Counted from the stretch's first letter, positions 1 through 8,390 are shown. The stretch is DNA of 64,000 nt from Bradyrhizobium sp. MOS003 (GCF_003020125.1 NZ_PYFW01000003.1:744001-808000), one strand, 5' to 3'. A program made the numbers and translations. Notes: generated by a model not told the origin, from the sequence alone.

Positions 1-255
1 GACGAAGGTCGGCGTGAAGGGACCCGGATCGATCCCGGCGAGGTCGGCGGGACGGGGGCTGTTCAGGTCGACCCGGCGCAACGGTGCAGCCCGGCTTTCG
101 TCGGTCTTGCCGTAGATCGGCGCGATCTCGGCGTTGAAGCGTGCGCACCAGGCGCAGCCGGGCCGCTCGAACATGATGAGCTCCGCGGCGCGCGATGTCG
201 TCGCGGGCAGCGCGAGCCCGACGGCGAGAGCGAGCAAAACGGCGATTCTGGTCAT
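1..255 (-). CDS. soxS: SoxS-like periplasmic thioredoxin (partial)
   Basis: This is the N-terminal 85 codons of a gene that runs off the left edge. The start is the ATG at 255 on the minus strand. A short hydrophobic signal peptide (about residues 4-22) is followed by a thioredoxin-like strand and a CAWC redox motif in the context RPGCAWCARF. Known SoxS proteins are periplasmic thioredoxins that keep the SoxY carrier reduced and active. In characterised alphaproteobacteria soxR and soxS are transcribed divergently from soxV, and that is the arrangement here, so soxR probably lies just beyond the edge. The C-terminal half is not visible. Confidence 0.8.
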   Translation of the reverse strand, partial: MTRIAVLLALAVGLALPATTSRAAELIMFERPGCAWCARFNAEIAPIYGKTDESRAAPLRRVDLNSPRPADLAGIDPGPFTPTFV

Positions 256-310
256 GCTGCGTAATCGGGCCTTTGCGGGCTTGATTGGCGGACTTGCTTT
301 CCAACCGTCC

Positions 311-341
311 TTGACGCGTTATATCATTAAATTCGTATATG
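311..341 (+). promoter_or_regulatory. Candidate soxV promoter
   Basis: The soxS-soxV divergent gap (256-360) contains TTGACG at 311-316. An AT-rich stretch follows, with GTATAT at 335-340, giving an 18-base spacing. One ATTC half-site at 331-334 resembles half of an ArsR-type operator, but the partner half is absent. The call rests on position and base composition only. Confidence 0.3.
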
Positions 342-360
342 TGCTAGGGATGGGGCGGAA

Positions 361-1092
361 ATGACCTTGGATGTCACGCTTGGTGCGGCCTTTGTCGCGG
401 GCCTGTTGTCGTTTCTGTCGCCCTGCATCCTGCCTCTGGTGCCGCCCTTCCTGTGCTATATGGCCGGTGTATCGGTCACGGATCTGTCCGACGACCGGCC
501 GGATCTGCGGCCGCGGATCCTGATCGCCGCTCTGGCCTTCGTGGCGGGCTTTTCGCTGGTGTTCGTCGCGCTCGGCTCGACCGCATCGATCGCGGGACGC
601 TTCATCTCCGCACATCTGTCGACGCTCGGCATCGTCGCCGGCGGGCTGATCATCGTGATGGGCCTGCATTTTCTGGGGTTGCTCAGGATTCCGCTGCTCT
701 ATCGAAGCGCGACCGTGCAGGTCGACAACCGGCCTGCCGGCGTGGCAGGGGCCTTCGTCATGGGCTTGGCTTTTGCGTTCGGCTGGACGCCCTGCGCGGG
801 TCCGATCCTCGCTGCCGTTCTGCTGATGGCGGGCTCGGAGGAAACGACCGGGCGAGGGGCGCTGCTGCTGCTGGCCTATTCGGTCGGGACCGGCATTCCT
901 TTCCTGATCGCGGCGGCTTTCACCGGCCGCTTTATCGCCGCGCTCGGTCGCGTCCGACGGCATCTCGGTCTGATCGAGAAGACGATGGGCGTTTTCCTGG
1001 TCGCGACCGGCCTGATGTTCCTGACCGGATTGATGCCCGCGGTCTCGGAATGGCTACTCGAGCATTTTCCTGGACTGACCAGTATCGGCTGA
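361..1092 (+). CDS. soxV: SoxV, CcdA-type thiol-disulfide transporter
   Basis: A 243-residue polytopic membrane protein of the CcdA/DsbD-beta family. It moves reducing equivalents from cytoplasmic thioredoxin across the inner membrane to periplasmic thioredoxins such as SoxW or SoxS. The family's two functional cysteines are visible in SPCILPLVPP (near residue 22) and TPCAGP (near residue 143). About six hydrophobic segments span the protein. It is the first gene rightward from the divergent soxS promoter region, and its length is typical of CcdA. The next gene is on the opposite strand and ends 2 bases from its stop. Confidence 0.88.
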   Translation: MTLDVTLGAAFVAGLLSFLSPCILPLVPPFLCYMAGVSVTDLSDDRPDLRPRILIAALAFVAGFSLVFVALGSTASIAGRFISAHLSTLGIVAGGLIIVMGLHFLGLLRIPLLYRSATVQVDNRPAGVAGAFVMGLAFAFGWTPCAGPILAAVLLMAGSEETTGRGALLLLAYSVGTGIPFLIAAAFTGRFIAALGRVRRHLGLIEKTMGVFLVATGLMFLTGLMPAVSEWLLEHFPGLTSIG

Positions 1093-1094
1093 GG

Positions 1095-1811
1095 CTAGCC
1101 GTAGCGAAAGTCGAGCAACTGGGCGAAGGACTGCAGCTCGATCAGGTAACGATGCACCAGGGGGCCGTCGCCCGCCATCGCGGCATGAGCGATCTCGCTG
1201 CTGCTGGCGATCGCACCATCGATCACGCGGCGGAATTCGCCCTGGGCGGCGATCTCGCCATTTGCCCATTCGTTACAGCGCACGAGCCGATCGCGGAACG
1301 CGCCTGCGGCGGAAACGGTTTCCTCGGCGTTCGCCGGCGCCGGCTGTTCGCCGTATCTGATGGTCGCGACACGCAACGCTTCCATGGCGGGCGCGATCTC
1401 GAAGATGCAATCGCCGAGATCATAGAGCCCCGCGTGACGTCTGCGCGCGTGAACAGCCTGCCGAAGCGCGAGCAACTCGCGGCCGGCGGCGAAAGTGTCG
1501 CCTCGCTCCAGCGCGACCGTCGCCGCGGTCAGTCGTTCTTGACCCCAGTCGAAAAATCCCGGCCATTCCGCCCGCTCGGCGGGCAGGGCAACGGACGCGT
1601 TGGGAGCAAGCTGTTTCCACCGGACCACCGCTTCGTCGGTCTCGAGCTGTGCCAGCGCGACGTTCCCGGTGCGCGCATAGCTCGCGGCCGTGCGCAGATT
1701 GGCCATGATCGGCGCCATCGCCGATGCGACATCCGCAGGCCTCTCGGCCTCCGCGCCGAGCGCGAGCGTGGTCGAGGCCAGCCACGCTAGCAGCGCGATG
1801 GTGCAGCGCAA
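1095..1811 (-). CDS. Secreted helical protein of unknown function in the sox cluster
   Basis: A 238-residue protein with a clear signal peptide (about residues 1-20, ending LALGAEA). The mature part is almost entirely predicted helix, rich in Ala, Glu and Arg, with two widely spaced cysteines (GDCIFE and VRCNEW). No heme or metal motif is obvious; the helical pattern recalls four-helix-bundle periplasmic proteins, but I do not recognise the family. It is encoded antisense between soxV and soxW and shares the short soxW upstream region, where an ArsR-type operator lies, so it is probably co-regulated with sox genes. The function is unknown. Confidence 0.75.
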   Translation of the reverse strand: MRCTIALLAWLASTTLALGAEAERPADVASAMAPIMANLRTAASYARTGNVALAQLETDEAVVRWKQLAPNASVALPAERAEWPGFFDWGQERLTAATVALERGDTFAAGRELLALRQAVHARRRHAGLYDLGDCIFEIAPAMEALRVATIRYGEQPAPANAEETVSAAGAFRDRLVRCNEWANGEIAAQGEFRRVIDGAIASSSEIAHAAMAGDGPLVHRYLIELQSFAQLLDFRYG

Positions 1812-1830
1812 GATCGGATCTCCTTGTCAC

Positions 1831-1847
1831 ATTCGAGTATTCGAATA
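1831..1847. promoter_or_regulatory. Candidate SoxR/SqrR-type (ArsR family) operator
   Basis: The 41-base divergent gap between the secreted helical protein and soxW contains ATTC-N8-GAAT at 1831-1846. It overlaps a perfect 10-base palindrome, TATTCGAATA, at 1838-1847. ATTC-N8-GAAT is the remembered consensus for sulfide/persulfide-responsive ArsR repressors of the BigR/SqrR/SoxR group. The site would cover both start regions. No ArsR gene is in the window, but soxR normally sits beside soxS, which is cut by the left edge. Confidence 0.55.
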
Positions 1848-1852
1848 TCATA

Positions 1853-2476
1853 ATGAAAATGAGCAACGCGCAAGATCTTCCGACGCACGAAATCCCTACG
1901 TCGCTTCCGGGGCTGACACGCCGCGGCCTCCTGGCATTCGCGGCAAGCGCGGCTTTGGCCGGCCGTCGCGCTGCGGCGGCCGAGCCCACGGTCGGAGAAG
2001 ATGGGCTCTATCACGAGCCCTGGTTTCTGCAGAGTTTCCTCGATCTGCGCGAGGACCTGGAGAGCGCGGCAGCCGGCGGCAAGCGCCTCGCTATCATGTG
2101 GGAGCTGCGGGGCTGCCCCTATTGCCGCGAGACGCATCTGGTCAACTTCGCCGATGCCGGCATCGCGAGCTATATACGCGACAATTTCGAGGTGTTGCAG
2201 CTCAATCTGATCGGTTCGCGCAAGGTGACGGACTTCGATCGCCAGGAACTATCAGAGAAAGAGCTCGCCCAGAAATACGGGATCCGGTTCACGCCGACCT
2301 TTCAGTTCTTTCCGCCATCGCCTGATGGTCTCGACGCAAAGGACGCGATGGTGCGCGAAGTGGCCCGCGCCCCGGGTTATCTCAAGCCGCCGCACTTCTT
2401 GGCGATGTTTCGCTTCGTGCGGGAGCGCGCTTATGAGCGCGGCTCGTTCCGGGATTTTCTGGCCGCGAACGGCTGA
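1853..2476 (+). CDS. soxW: SoxW, exported thioredoxin
   Basis: A 207-residue thioredoxin-fold protein of the SoxW group. The N-terminus carries a twin-arginine-type signal (TRRGLLAF, about residues 22-29). The redox motif GCPYC places its cysteines at 88 and 91, and a cis-proline segment (FTPTFQFF) follows. SoxW is thought to receive electrons from SoxV and reduce periplasmic Sox thiols. The start at 1853 lies only 6 bases after the ArsR-type palindrome; ATG at 1859 is an alternative, and no strong ribosome binding site separates the two. A gap of about 127 bases separates it from soxX. Confidence 0.85.
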   Translation: MKMSNAQDLPTHEIPTSLPGLTRRGLLAFAASAALAGRRAAAAEPTVGEDGLYHEPWFLQSFLDLREDLESAAAGGKRLAIMWELRGCPYCRETHLVNFADAGIASYIRDNFEVLQLNLIGSRKVTDFDRQELSEKELAQKYGIRFTPTFQFFPPSPDGLDAKDAMVREVARAPGYLKPPHFLAMFRFVRERAYERGSFRDFLAANG

Positions 2477-2500
2477 CCGGAGGCGTGTTTCGAATTTCGC

Positions 2501-2530
2501 TTGACGGCGCCGATCACATGAACATATCTT
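2501..2530 (+). promoter_or_regulatory. Candidate soxXYZABCD promoter
   Basis: Upstream of soxX, TTGACG (2501-2506) is followed 18 bases later by TATCTT (2525-2530). A GAAT half-site at 2538-2541 lies just downstream, without a matching ATTC partner. In characterised sox loci the soxW-soxX gap is a regulated promoter, which supports the location. The sequence match itself is modest. Confidence 0.35.
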
Positions 2531-2603
2531 AATAAGTGAATTTGATGGATCGTGAGTCCATCGTGATTGGAAGCGGGCGTCACCCCGCATAAGGGTAGGG
2601 AAC

Positions 2604-3059
2604 ATGCGGCGCTCGCTTATGGCTGCGTTTGCACTTTGTCTGGCGGCCGGAAGCGCCCTGGCGCAAGAGGGCGTCAAGGAGCCGATCCGGCTCGATGTCG
2701 TCGACGATTCCTTGCCGAAATCCCTGACCGGCGCGCCGGGCAATGCCGCCGCCGGCAAGAAGGTGTTTCTGACGCGCACGCTCGGCAACTGCCTGGCCTG
2801 CCACCAGGTCACCAGCCTGAAGTCCGAGGAATTTCACGGCGAGTTCGGTCCGTCGCTCGACGGCGTCGCCGGCCGCTACACCGAGGCGCAGCTTCGCCTC
2901 ATCGTTGCCGATCCCAAGCGCATCTTCACCGACACTGTCATGCCGGCGTTCTTCAAGAACGACGGCTTGAGCCGGGTGCGCCCGGAGTTCGTCGGCAAGT
3001 CAATTCTGACGGCCACGCAGGTCGAGGACGTGGTCGCCTATCTCAAGACGCTGAACTGA
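2604..3059 (+). CDS. soxX: SoxX, c-type cytochrome subunit of SoxAX
   Basis: A 151-residue secreted monoheme cytochrome c. The signal peptide covers about residues 1-20 (ending GSALA). The heme motif CLACH is at residues 63-67, and Met113 in TVMPAFF is the likely distal ligand. With SoxA it forms the SoxAX heterodimer that oxidatively attaches thiosulfate to the SoxY cysteine. The start ATG at 2604 is preceded by AGGGA. It heads a tight run, soxXYZABCD, in which gaps are mostly under 30 bases. Confidence 0.93.
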   Translation: MRRSLMAAFALCLAAGSALAQEGVKEPIRLDVVDDSLPKSLTGAPGNAAAGKKVFLTRTLGNCLACHQVTSLKSEEFHGEFGPSLDGVAGRYTEAQLRLIVADPKRIFTDTVMPAFFKNDGLSRVRPEFVGKSILTATQVEDVVAYLKTLN

Positions 3060-3078
3060 CGGCGAGGAGGATCAAGGA

Positions 3079-3531
3079 ATGAAAGCCATCAATCGACGGC
3101 AGGCATTTGCGCTCGGGGGCGGCTTCGTCATGCTGACCCTGATGCCCATGGCGGCCGATGCCGAAGTGACGGGCGACGCGGCGAAATGGATTGAGACGTT
3201 CACCGGCGGCAAGCTACCAGTCAAGGGCAAGATCTCGCTCGACCTGCCGGAGATCGCGGAGAACGGCAACACCGTGCCGCTGTCGGTCAATATCGAGAGC
3301 CCGATGACCGCCGACTCCTATGTCAAGGAAGTCATGATTCTCGCCGACGGAAATCCGAACGCGGGTGTCGCGACGCTGATGTTCACGCCGCTCTCGGGCA
3401 AGGCGGAAGCATCGATCCGGATCCGGCTCGCCACCACGCAGAACGTGGTTGCGGTCGCGAAGATGAGTGACGGGTCGCTGTTCACGGAGCAGAAGACCGT
3501 CAAGGTCACAATCGGCGGCTGCGGCGGCTAA
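3079..3531 (+). CDS. soxY: SoxY, sulfur carrier subunit
   Basis: A 150-residue carrier protein. The N-terminal Tat-like signal (NRRQAFAL) is followed by an immunoglobulin-like domain. The diagnostic flexible C-terminus, GGCGG, ends the protein with the sulfur-binding Cys at residue 148. In the Sox cycle thiosulfate is linked to this cysteine and processed by SoxB and SoxCD. SoxY is co-exported as a complex with SoxZ, whose gene follows 18 bases later and which lacks its own signal peptide. A GAGGAGG ribosome site precedes the ATG. Confidence 0.95.
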   Translation: MKAINRRQAFALGGGFVMLTLMPMAADAEVTGDAAKWIETFTGGKLPVKGKISLDLPEIAENGNTVPLSVNIESPMTADSYVKEVMILADGNPNAGVATLMFTPLSGKAEASIRIRLATTQNVVAVAKMSDGSLFTEQKTVKVTIGGCGG

Positions 3532-3549
3532 AGCTAAAGGAGACGGACG

Positions 3550-3876
3550 ATGGCAGAGAAACCGCGCCTCAAGCTTCCCAAGGAAGCGGCCAAGGGCGAA
3601 ATCATCCAGATCAAGACCCTGGTCTCGCATGTCATGGAGTCGGGCCAGCGCAAGGACGCGCAGGGCAAGCCGATACCGCGCAAGATCATCAACAAGTTCA
3701 CCTGCGAGTTCAACGGCAAGCCGGTCTTCAGCTGCGCGCTGGAGCCCGCGATCTCGGCCAACCCCTACATCCAGTTCGACGCGAGGATCGACGAAGCCGG
3801 GACGTTCAAGTTCGCCTGGACCGACGACGACGGCTCGGTGATCACGGCCGAAGAGAAGATCGCGCTCAAGGCGTAG
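3550..3876 (+). CDS. soxZ: SoxZ, SoxY partner
   Basis: A 108-residue protein without a signal peptide, as expected for SoxZ, which is carried across the membrane with SoxY by the Tat system. Typical SoxZ sequence is visible near the start (LVSHVMESGQRKD) and in the core (FTCEFNGKPVF). The beta-sandwich partner stabilises the SoxY carrier. An AAAGGAGAC ribosome site lies upstream of the ATG. Length and position between soxY and soxA are standard. Confidence 0.95.
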   Translation: MAEKPRLKLPKEAAKGEIIQIKTLVSHVMESGQRKDAQGKPIPRKIINKFTCEFNGKPVFSCALEPAISANPYIQFDARIDEAGTFKFAWTDDDGSVITAEEKIALKA

Positions 3877-3904
3877 TGCCGTAGAGCTTCGAGGGAGAGG
3901 GCGG

Positions 3905-4726
3905 ATGCTGTCGCGCTATATTGGACTAGCTGTCGCGATCGCCGCGGCCGCATCGGTGGCGACGTGTGCCTCCGCGCAGGAGGCCGAACGCAAGGGCATC
4001 CCGGCGCCTCCCGGACACGTCTTCAAGACCATCATCTCCGGCTACCAGTTCCGCAGCAAGGAAACGCGGGCCCTCCAGGACGACGACCTGGAGAACCCCG
4101 GATTCCTCGCTGTAGAGCGCGCGGCGGATGCCTGGAAGAAGGTCGAGGGCAGCGAAGGCAAGTCCTGCATGAGCTGCCACGGCGAAGCCGAGACCAGCAT
4201 GAAGGGCGTCGGCGCGGCGATGCCGAAATGGGACGACAAGCTCAAGAAGCCGGTCAATCTCGAACAGCACATCAACAACTGCCGCAGCGAGCACATGAAG
4301 GCGGAGCCCTGGAAATTCAAATCCAGGGAGCTGACCGACATGACCACTTTCGTGCGATACCAATCGCACGGCATGCCGGTGGCGGTGCAGACCGACGGGC
4401 CGATGTCGCCGTGGTTCGAGCGCGGCAAACAGACCTACTACACGCGCTATGGACAGCTCGATCTCGCCTGCGCGTCCTGCCACGAGCGCAACAACGGCAA
4501 GTTCATGCGTGCGGACTTCCTGAGTCAGGGGCAGACCAACGGCTTCCCGACCTATCGGCTGCGCGACCAGCGCCTGGTGCCGCTGCATGAGCGGTTCGAA
4601 GGCTGCATGTTCGACGTGCGCGCTGAGCCGTTCAAGCCGCTCTCGGACGAGTTCCTTGCGCTCGAGCTTTATGTCGCCTGGCGCGGCATCGGCTTGCCCG
4701 TCGAGACGCCGTCGGTGCGCAACTGA
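3905..4726 (+). CDS. soxA: SoxA, diheme cytochrome c of SoxAX
   Basis: A 273-residue secreted protein with a signal peptide (about residues 1-24). Two CXXCH motifs are present: CMSCH at 88-92 and CASCH at 189-193, so this is the diheme form. Cys126 (NNCRSEH) and Cys234 (EGCMFDVRAEP) match the cysteine heme ligands of the family; Cys234 would be the persulfide-modified active-site ligand. With SoxX it catalyses the first step of thiosulfate oxidation, conjugation to SoxY. It follows soxZ by 28 bases. Confidence 0.95.
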   Translation: MLSRYIGLAVAIAAAASVATCASAQEAERKGIPAPPGHVFKTIISGYQFRSKETRALQDDDLENPGFLAVERAADAWKKVEGSEGKSCMSCHGEAETSMKGVGAAMPKWDDKLKKPVNLEQHINNCRSEHMKAEPWKFKSRELTDMTTFVRYQSHGMPVAVQTDGPMSPWFERGKQTYYTRYGQLDLACASCHERNNGKFMRADFLSQGQTNGFPTYRLRDQRLVPLHERFEGCMFDVRAEPFKPLSDEFLALELYVAWRGIGLPVETPSVRN

Positions 4727-4753
4727 AACGATGAACTTGCAGGAGTATTGCGC

Positions 4754-6445
4754 ATGATCTCTCGCCGCGAGTTCATTCAGGTTGCGGCGGCAACGGCGGC
4801 ACTCTCGACCGGGGTCGGCTCCGGTCTGACCCGGGCGGTCGCCCAGCAGCGCCTGACCGAGAAGGAGTTGCTGGCGTTCGAGCCGCTCGGCAACGTCACG
4901 CTGGTGCACGTGACCGATATCCACGGCCAGCTGATGCCGCTCTATTTCCGTGAACCCTCGACCAATCTCGGCGTCGGCGAGGCCAAGGGCCTGCCGCCGC
5001 ACGTCACCGGCAAGGAGTTTCTCGCCCGTTTCGGCATCGCGCCCGGCTCATCCGCGGCCTATGCGCTGACCTCGGAGGATTTCGAGGCGCTTGCCAAGAG
5101 CTACGGCCGGATCGGCGGACTCGACCGTGCCGCGACCGTGATCAAGGCGATCCGCGCCGAGCGCGGCGACAAGGTCGCGCTGCTCGACGGCGGCGACACC
5201 TGGCAGGGCTCATGGTCCTCGCTGAAAACGCGCGGCCAGGATATGATCGACTGCATGGCCTTGCTCAAGCCCGATGCCATGACCGGCCATTGGGAGTTCA
5301 CTTATGGCACCGAGCGCGTCAAGCAGGCGATCGACGGGCTCGGCTTTCCCTTCCTCGGCCTCAACATCCGCGACACCGAGTGGAACGAGGCAGCCTTCGA
5401 CGCCTCGACCATGATCGAGCGCGGCGGCGTCAAGATCGCAGTGCTCGGCCAGGCGTTCCCCTATACGCCGGTCGCCAATCCGCGCTGGATGATTCCGAAC
5501 TGGTCGTTCGGGGTGCGCGAGGAGGACGTCCAGGCCCAGGTCGACAAGGCGCGCAAGGGCGGTGCGCAACTGGTCGTGCTGCTGTCCCACAATGGCTTCG
5601 ACGTCGATCGCAAGCTCGCGAGCCGCGTCAAGGGCATCGACGTCATCCTGACCGGACATACCCATGACGCGCTGCCCGAGGCGGTGAAGGTCGGCAAGAC
5701 CCTGCTGATCGCATCGGGGTCATCAGGCAAGTTCGTCTCGCGACTCGATCTCGACGTCCGCGACGGCGAGGTCAAGGCTTACAGGTACAAGCTGATTCCG
5801 CTGTTCTCCGACGTGATCACGGCGGACGCCGAGATGGCTGCGAAGATCGCCGAGGTGCGTAAGCCCTTCGCATCCGAGCTCGCCAAGGTGCTGGGCAAGA
5901 CGGATTCGCTGCTCTATCGGCGCGGCAATTTCAACGGCACGTTCGACGATCTGATCTGCCAGGCGCTGCTGCAGGAACGTGACGCCGAGATCGCGCTCTC
6001 ACCCGGTTTCCGCTGGGGCACCAGCGTGCTGCCGGGGCAGGACATCACCTTCGAGGACGTCACCAACGCGACCGCGATCACCTATCCGGCGGTCTACCGC
6101 ATGGGCATGACGGGCGCGCGGCTGAAGGAGATTATCGAGGACGTCGCCGACAATCTCTTCAACATCGATCCCTACTACCAGCAGGGTGGCGACATGGTGC
6201 GGATCGGCGGACTGTCTTACGCGATCGACGTCACCAAGCCGCAGGGGCAGCGCATCTCCGACATGCAGGTTCTCAAGACCGGCACGCCCATCGATCCCGG
6301 CAGGGAATACCAGGTTGCCGGCTGGGCCAGCGTCAACGAAGGAACCGAAGGGCCGCCGATCTGGGACGTCGTCGCAAACTATTTGACGCGACAGAAAACC
6401 GTTCGGCTCGAGCCCAACAGGGCCGTCAAAGTTACCGGAGCGTAA
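4754..6445 (+). CDS. soxB: SoxB, thiosulfohydrolase
   Basis: A 563-residue exported dinuclear-metal hydrolase related to 5'-nucleotidases. A Tat signal (ISRREFIQVAA) opens the protein. Metal-binding motifs are all present: DIHG (Asp55, His57), DGGDTWQGS, GHWEFTYG, LSHNGFD and LTGHTHD. SoxB releases sulfate by hydrolysing the terminal sulfone from SoxY-bound intermediates, using a dimanganese centre. The ATG at 4754 is chosen over an upstream TTG at 4748 because AGGAG at 4741-4745 is correctly spaced for it. The length is normal. Confidence 0.96.
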   Translation: MISRREFIQVAAATAALSTGVGSGLTRAVAQQRLTEKELLAFEPLGNVTLVHVTDIHGQLMPLYFREPSTNLGVGEAKGLPPHVTGKEFLARFGIAPGSSAAYALTSEDFEALAKSYGRIGGLDRAATVIKAIRAERGDKVALLDGGDTWQGSWSSLKTRGQDMIDCMALLKPDAMTGHWEFTYGTERVKQAIDGLGFPFLGLNIRDTEWNEAAFDASTMIERGGVKIAVLGQAFPYTPVANPRWMIPNWSFGVREEDVQAQVDKARKGGAQLVVLLSHNGFDVDRKLASRVKGIDVILTGHTHDALPEAVKVGKTLLIASGSSGKFVSRLDLDVRDGEVKAYRYKLIPLFSDVITADAEMAAKIAEVRKPFASELAKVLGKTDSLLYRRGNFNGTFDDLICQALLQERDAEIALSPGFRWGTSVLPGQDITFEDVTNATAITYPAVYRMGMTGARLKEIIEDVADNLFNIDPYYQQGGDMVRIGGLSYAIDVTKPQGQRISDMQVLKTGTPIDPGREYQVAGWASVNEGTEGPPIWDVVANYLTRQKTVRLEPNRAVKVTGA

Positions 6446-6451
6446 GAAGCG

Positions 6452-7714
6452 ATGTCGAACACAGACAGCCAATCCCGTCGCAGCTTCCTGGCCACCGGCG
6501 CCGGCGTCGCGGCCGCGATGCTGGCAAGACCGGCAGCCGCCGGCGGAAATCCCGCCAACCAGCCGCCTAATGTGCCCGAGTGGACGAAGTCGCTCGGCGA
6601 GGGCGTCGCCGTTCGCCCCTACGGCAAGCCGTCGAAATTCGAGAAGGACGTCGTGCGGCGCGATGTCGAATGGCTGACCGCTTCGCGCGAATCCTCGGTG
6701 AGCTTCACGCCGCTGCATGAGCTCGAAGGCATCATTACCCCGAACGGGCTCTGCTTCGAACGGCATCACGGCGGCATCGCCGAGGTCGATCCGGCTGATC
6801 ACCGCCTGATGATCCATGGGCTGGTCGAGCGTCCGCTCATTCTCACGCTGGAGGAGCTGAAGCGCTATCCGCGCGTCAATCGGATCCATTTCATGGAATG
6901 CGCGGCGAATTCGGGCATGGAATGGCGCGGCGCCCAGCTCAATGGCTGCCAGTTCACTCACGGCATGATCCACTGCGTGCAGTATACCGGCGTCTCGCTG
7001 CGCACGCTTCTGGAAGAAGCCGGCGTCAAGACAAACGGCAAGTGGCTGCTGGTCGAAGGCGCCGATGCGGCCGCGATGGATCGGAGCCTGCCGATCGAGA
7101 AGGCGCTCGACGACTGCATCATCGCCTACAAGATGAATGGCGAAGCGCTCTATCCCGAGCAGGGCTATCCGATGCGGCTCGTGGTGCCGGGCTGGCAGGG
7201 CAATCTCTGGGTCAAGTGGCTGCGCCGCATCAAGGTCGGCGACCAGCCCTGGCACACCCGCGAGGAGACGTCGAAATACACGGACCTCATGCCGAACGGC
7301 AAGGCGCGCCGCTTCACCTGGTCGATGGACGCCAAGTCCGTGATCACGAGCCCGAGCCCGCAGGCGCCGATCAGGCACGGCAAAGGCTTTACCATCGTCT
7401 CGGGTCTTGCCTGGAGCGGCAACGGCAAGGTCAAGCGCGTGGACGTCTCGCTCGACGGCGGCCGCAACTGGTGGCCGGCACGGCTCGACGGGCCCGTGCT
7501 CGACAAGGCGCTGACCCGCTTCTACTACGAGTTCGACTGGAACGGCGAGCCGCTGCTGCTGCAATCGCGCGTGCAGGACGAGACCGGCTACGTGCAGCCG
7601 AGCAAGGCCGAGCTGCGCAAGATCCGCGGGGTCAACTCCATCTATCACAACAATGGCATCCAGACCTGGCATGTGCAGGCCAATGGTGAGGTCGAGAATG
7701 TCGAAGTCGCTTAA
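6452..7714 (+). CDS. soxC: SoxC, sulfane dehydrogenase molybdenum subunit
   Basis: A 420-residue Tat-exported (SRRSFLATG) molybdoenzyme of the sulfite oxidase family. The molybdenum-ligating cysteine is visible at about residue 150 in HFMECAANSGMEW, and a C-terminal dimerisation domain follows. With SoxD it oxidises the sulfane sulfur still bound to SoxY in a six-electron step. This allows complete oxidation of thiosulfate to sulfate without stored sulfur globules. It starts 6 bases after soxB, and soxD overlaps its last codons. Confidence 0.94.
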   Translation: MSNTDSQSRRSFLATGAGVAAAMLARPAAAGGNPANQPPNVPEWTKSLGEGVAVRPYGKPSKFEKDVVRRDVEWLTASRESSVSFTPLHELEGIITPNGLCFERHHGGIAEVDPADHRLMIHGLVERPLILTLEELKRYPRVNRIHFMECAANSGMEWRGAQLNGCQFTHGMIHCVQYTGVSLRTLLEEAGVKTNGKWLLVEGADAAAMDRSLPIEKALDDCIIAYKMNGEALYPEQGYPMRLVVPGWQGNLWVKWLRRIKVGDQPWHTREETSKYTDLMPNGKARRFTWSMDAKSVITSPSPQAPIRHGKGFTIVSGLAWSGNGKVKRVDVSLDGGRNWWPARLDGPVLDKALTRFYYEFDWNGEPLLLQSRVQDETGYVQPSKAELRKIRGVNSIYHNNGIQTWHVQANGEVENVEVA

Positions 7715-8390
7715 GCTCATTGCCGTGGCACTGACGGCCTGCGCGCTGGCCGCGCCAACGCTCGCGCAGCAGAAGGCCGACACCAGGGGCGGCTCGCGCT
7801 ATCACATCGGCCGCGCGCCGACCGCGGACGAGATCCGCGGCTGGGACATCGACGTGCGCCCGGACGGGCAGGGCCTGCCGGAAGGCAAGGGCACGGTTGC
7901 GCAGGGCGAAAAGCTGTTCATGGACAATTGCGCGAGCTGCCACGGCGAGTTCGGCGAGGGCAACGGCCGCTGGCCGGTGCTGGCCGGCGGCAAGGGCTCG
8001 CTGACATCGGACAATCCGGTCAAGACGGTGGGCTCCTACTGGCCTTATGCGTCCACCGTGTTCGACTACGTCAGGCACGCCATGCCCTATGGCAATACGG
8101 GGTCGTTGTCGGTCGATGAATATTACGCCTTGGTCGCCTACGTCCTGTATCTGAACGACGTCGTCACCGATCAGAACTTCGAGCTCAACAAAAAGACCCT
8201 CGCCGCGATCAAGATGCCGAACGAGCAGGGCTTCGTGATGGACGACCGCGCCACCAGCGAGAAGTCGTTCTGGCAGAAAGACCCCTGCATGAAGGATTGC
8301 ATCGCCCCGGTGAAGATCACCGGGCGCGCTGCCGCCATCGACGTCACGCCTGAGGACGGCAAGGAGAAGAAGTCGCGGGGCGTGGAGTGA
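7698..8390 (+). CDS. soxD: SoxD, cytochrome c subunit of sulfane dehydrogenase (short form)
   Basis: A 230-residue secreted cytochrome (signal peptide about residues 1-24). It has one heme motif, CASCH at 78-82, and a possible Met ligand in HAMPYGN. The start at 7698 overlaps the end of soxC by 17 bases, implying translational coupling. It accepts electrons from SoxC. The Paracoccus protein is longer and diheme, as I remember it; here the second cytochrome domain is absent and no second CXXCH is present, so this is a compact monoheme form. The frame is intact, so truncation by mutation is not indicated. Confidence 0.9.
   Translation: MSKSLKLIAVALTACALAAPTLAQQKADTRGGSRYHIGRAPTADEIRGWDIDVRPDGQGLPEGKGTVAQGEKLFMDNCASCHGEFGEGNGRWPVLAGGKGSLTSDNPVKTVGSYWPYASTVFDYVRHAMPYGNTGSLSVDEYYALVAYVLYLNDVVTDQNFELNKKTLAAIKMPNEQGFVMDDRATSEKSFWQKDPCMKDCIAPVKITGRAAAIDVTPEDGKEKKSRGVE

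Noticed and set aside
5999..7783. A 594-codon minus-strand frame opposite soxB and soxC
   Set aside because: The plus strand encodes complete SoxB and SoxC here; the antisense product has no recognisable domain.
7698..8390. Frameshift truncation of soxD
   Set aside because: The frame is open to a stop that overlaps the next start as GTGA, and no second heme motif appears downstream in another frame.
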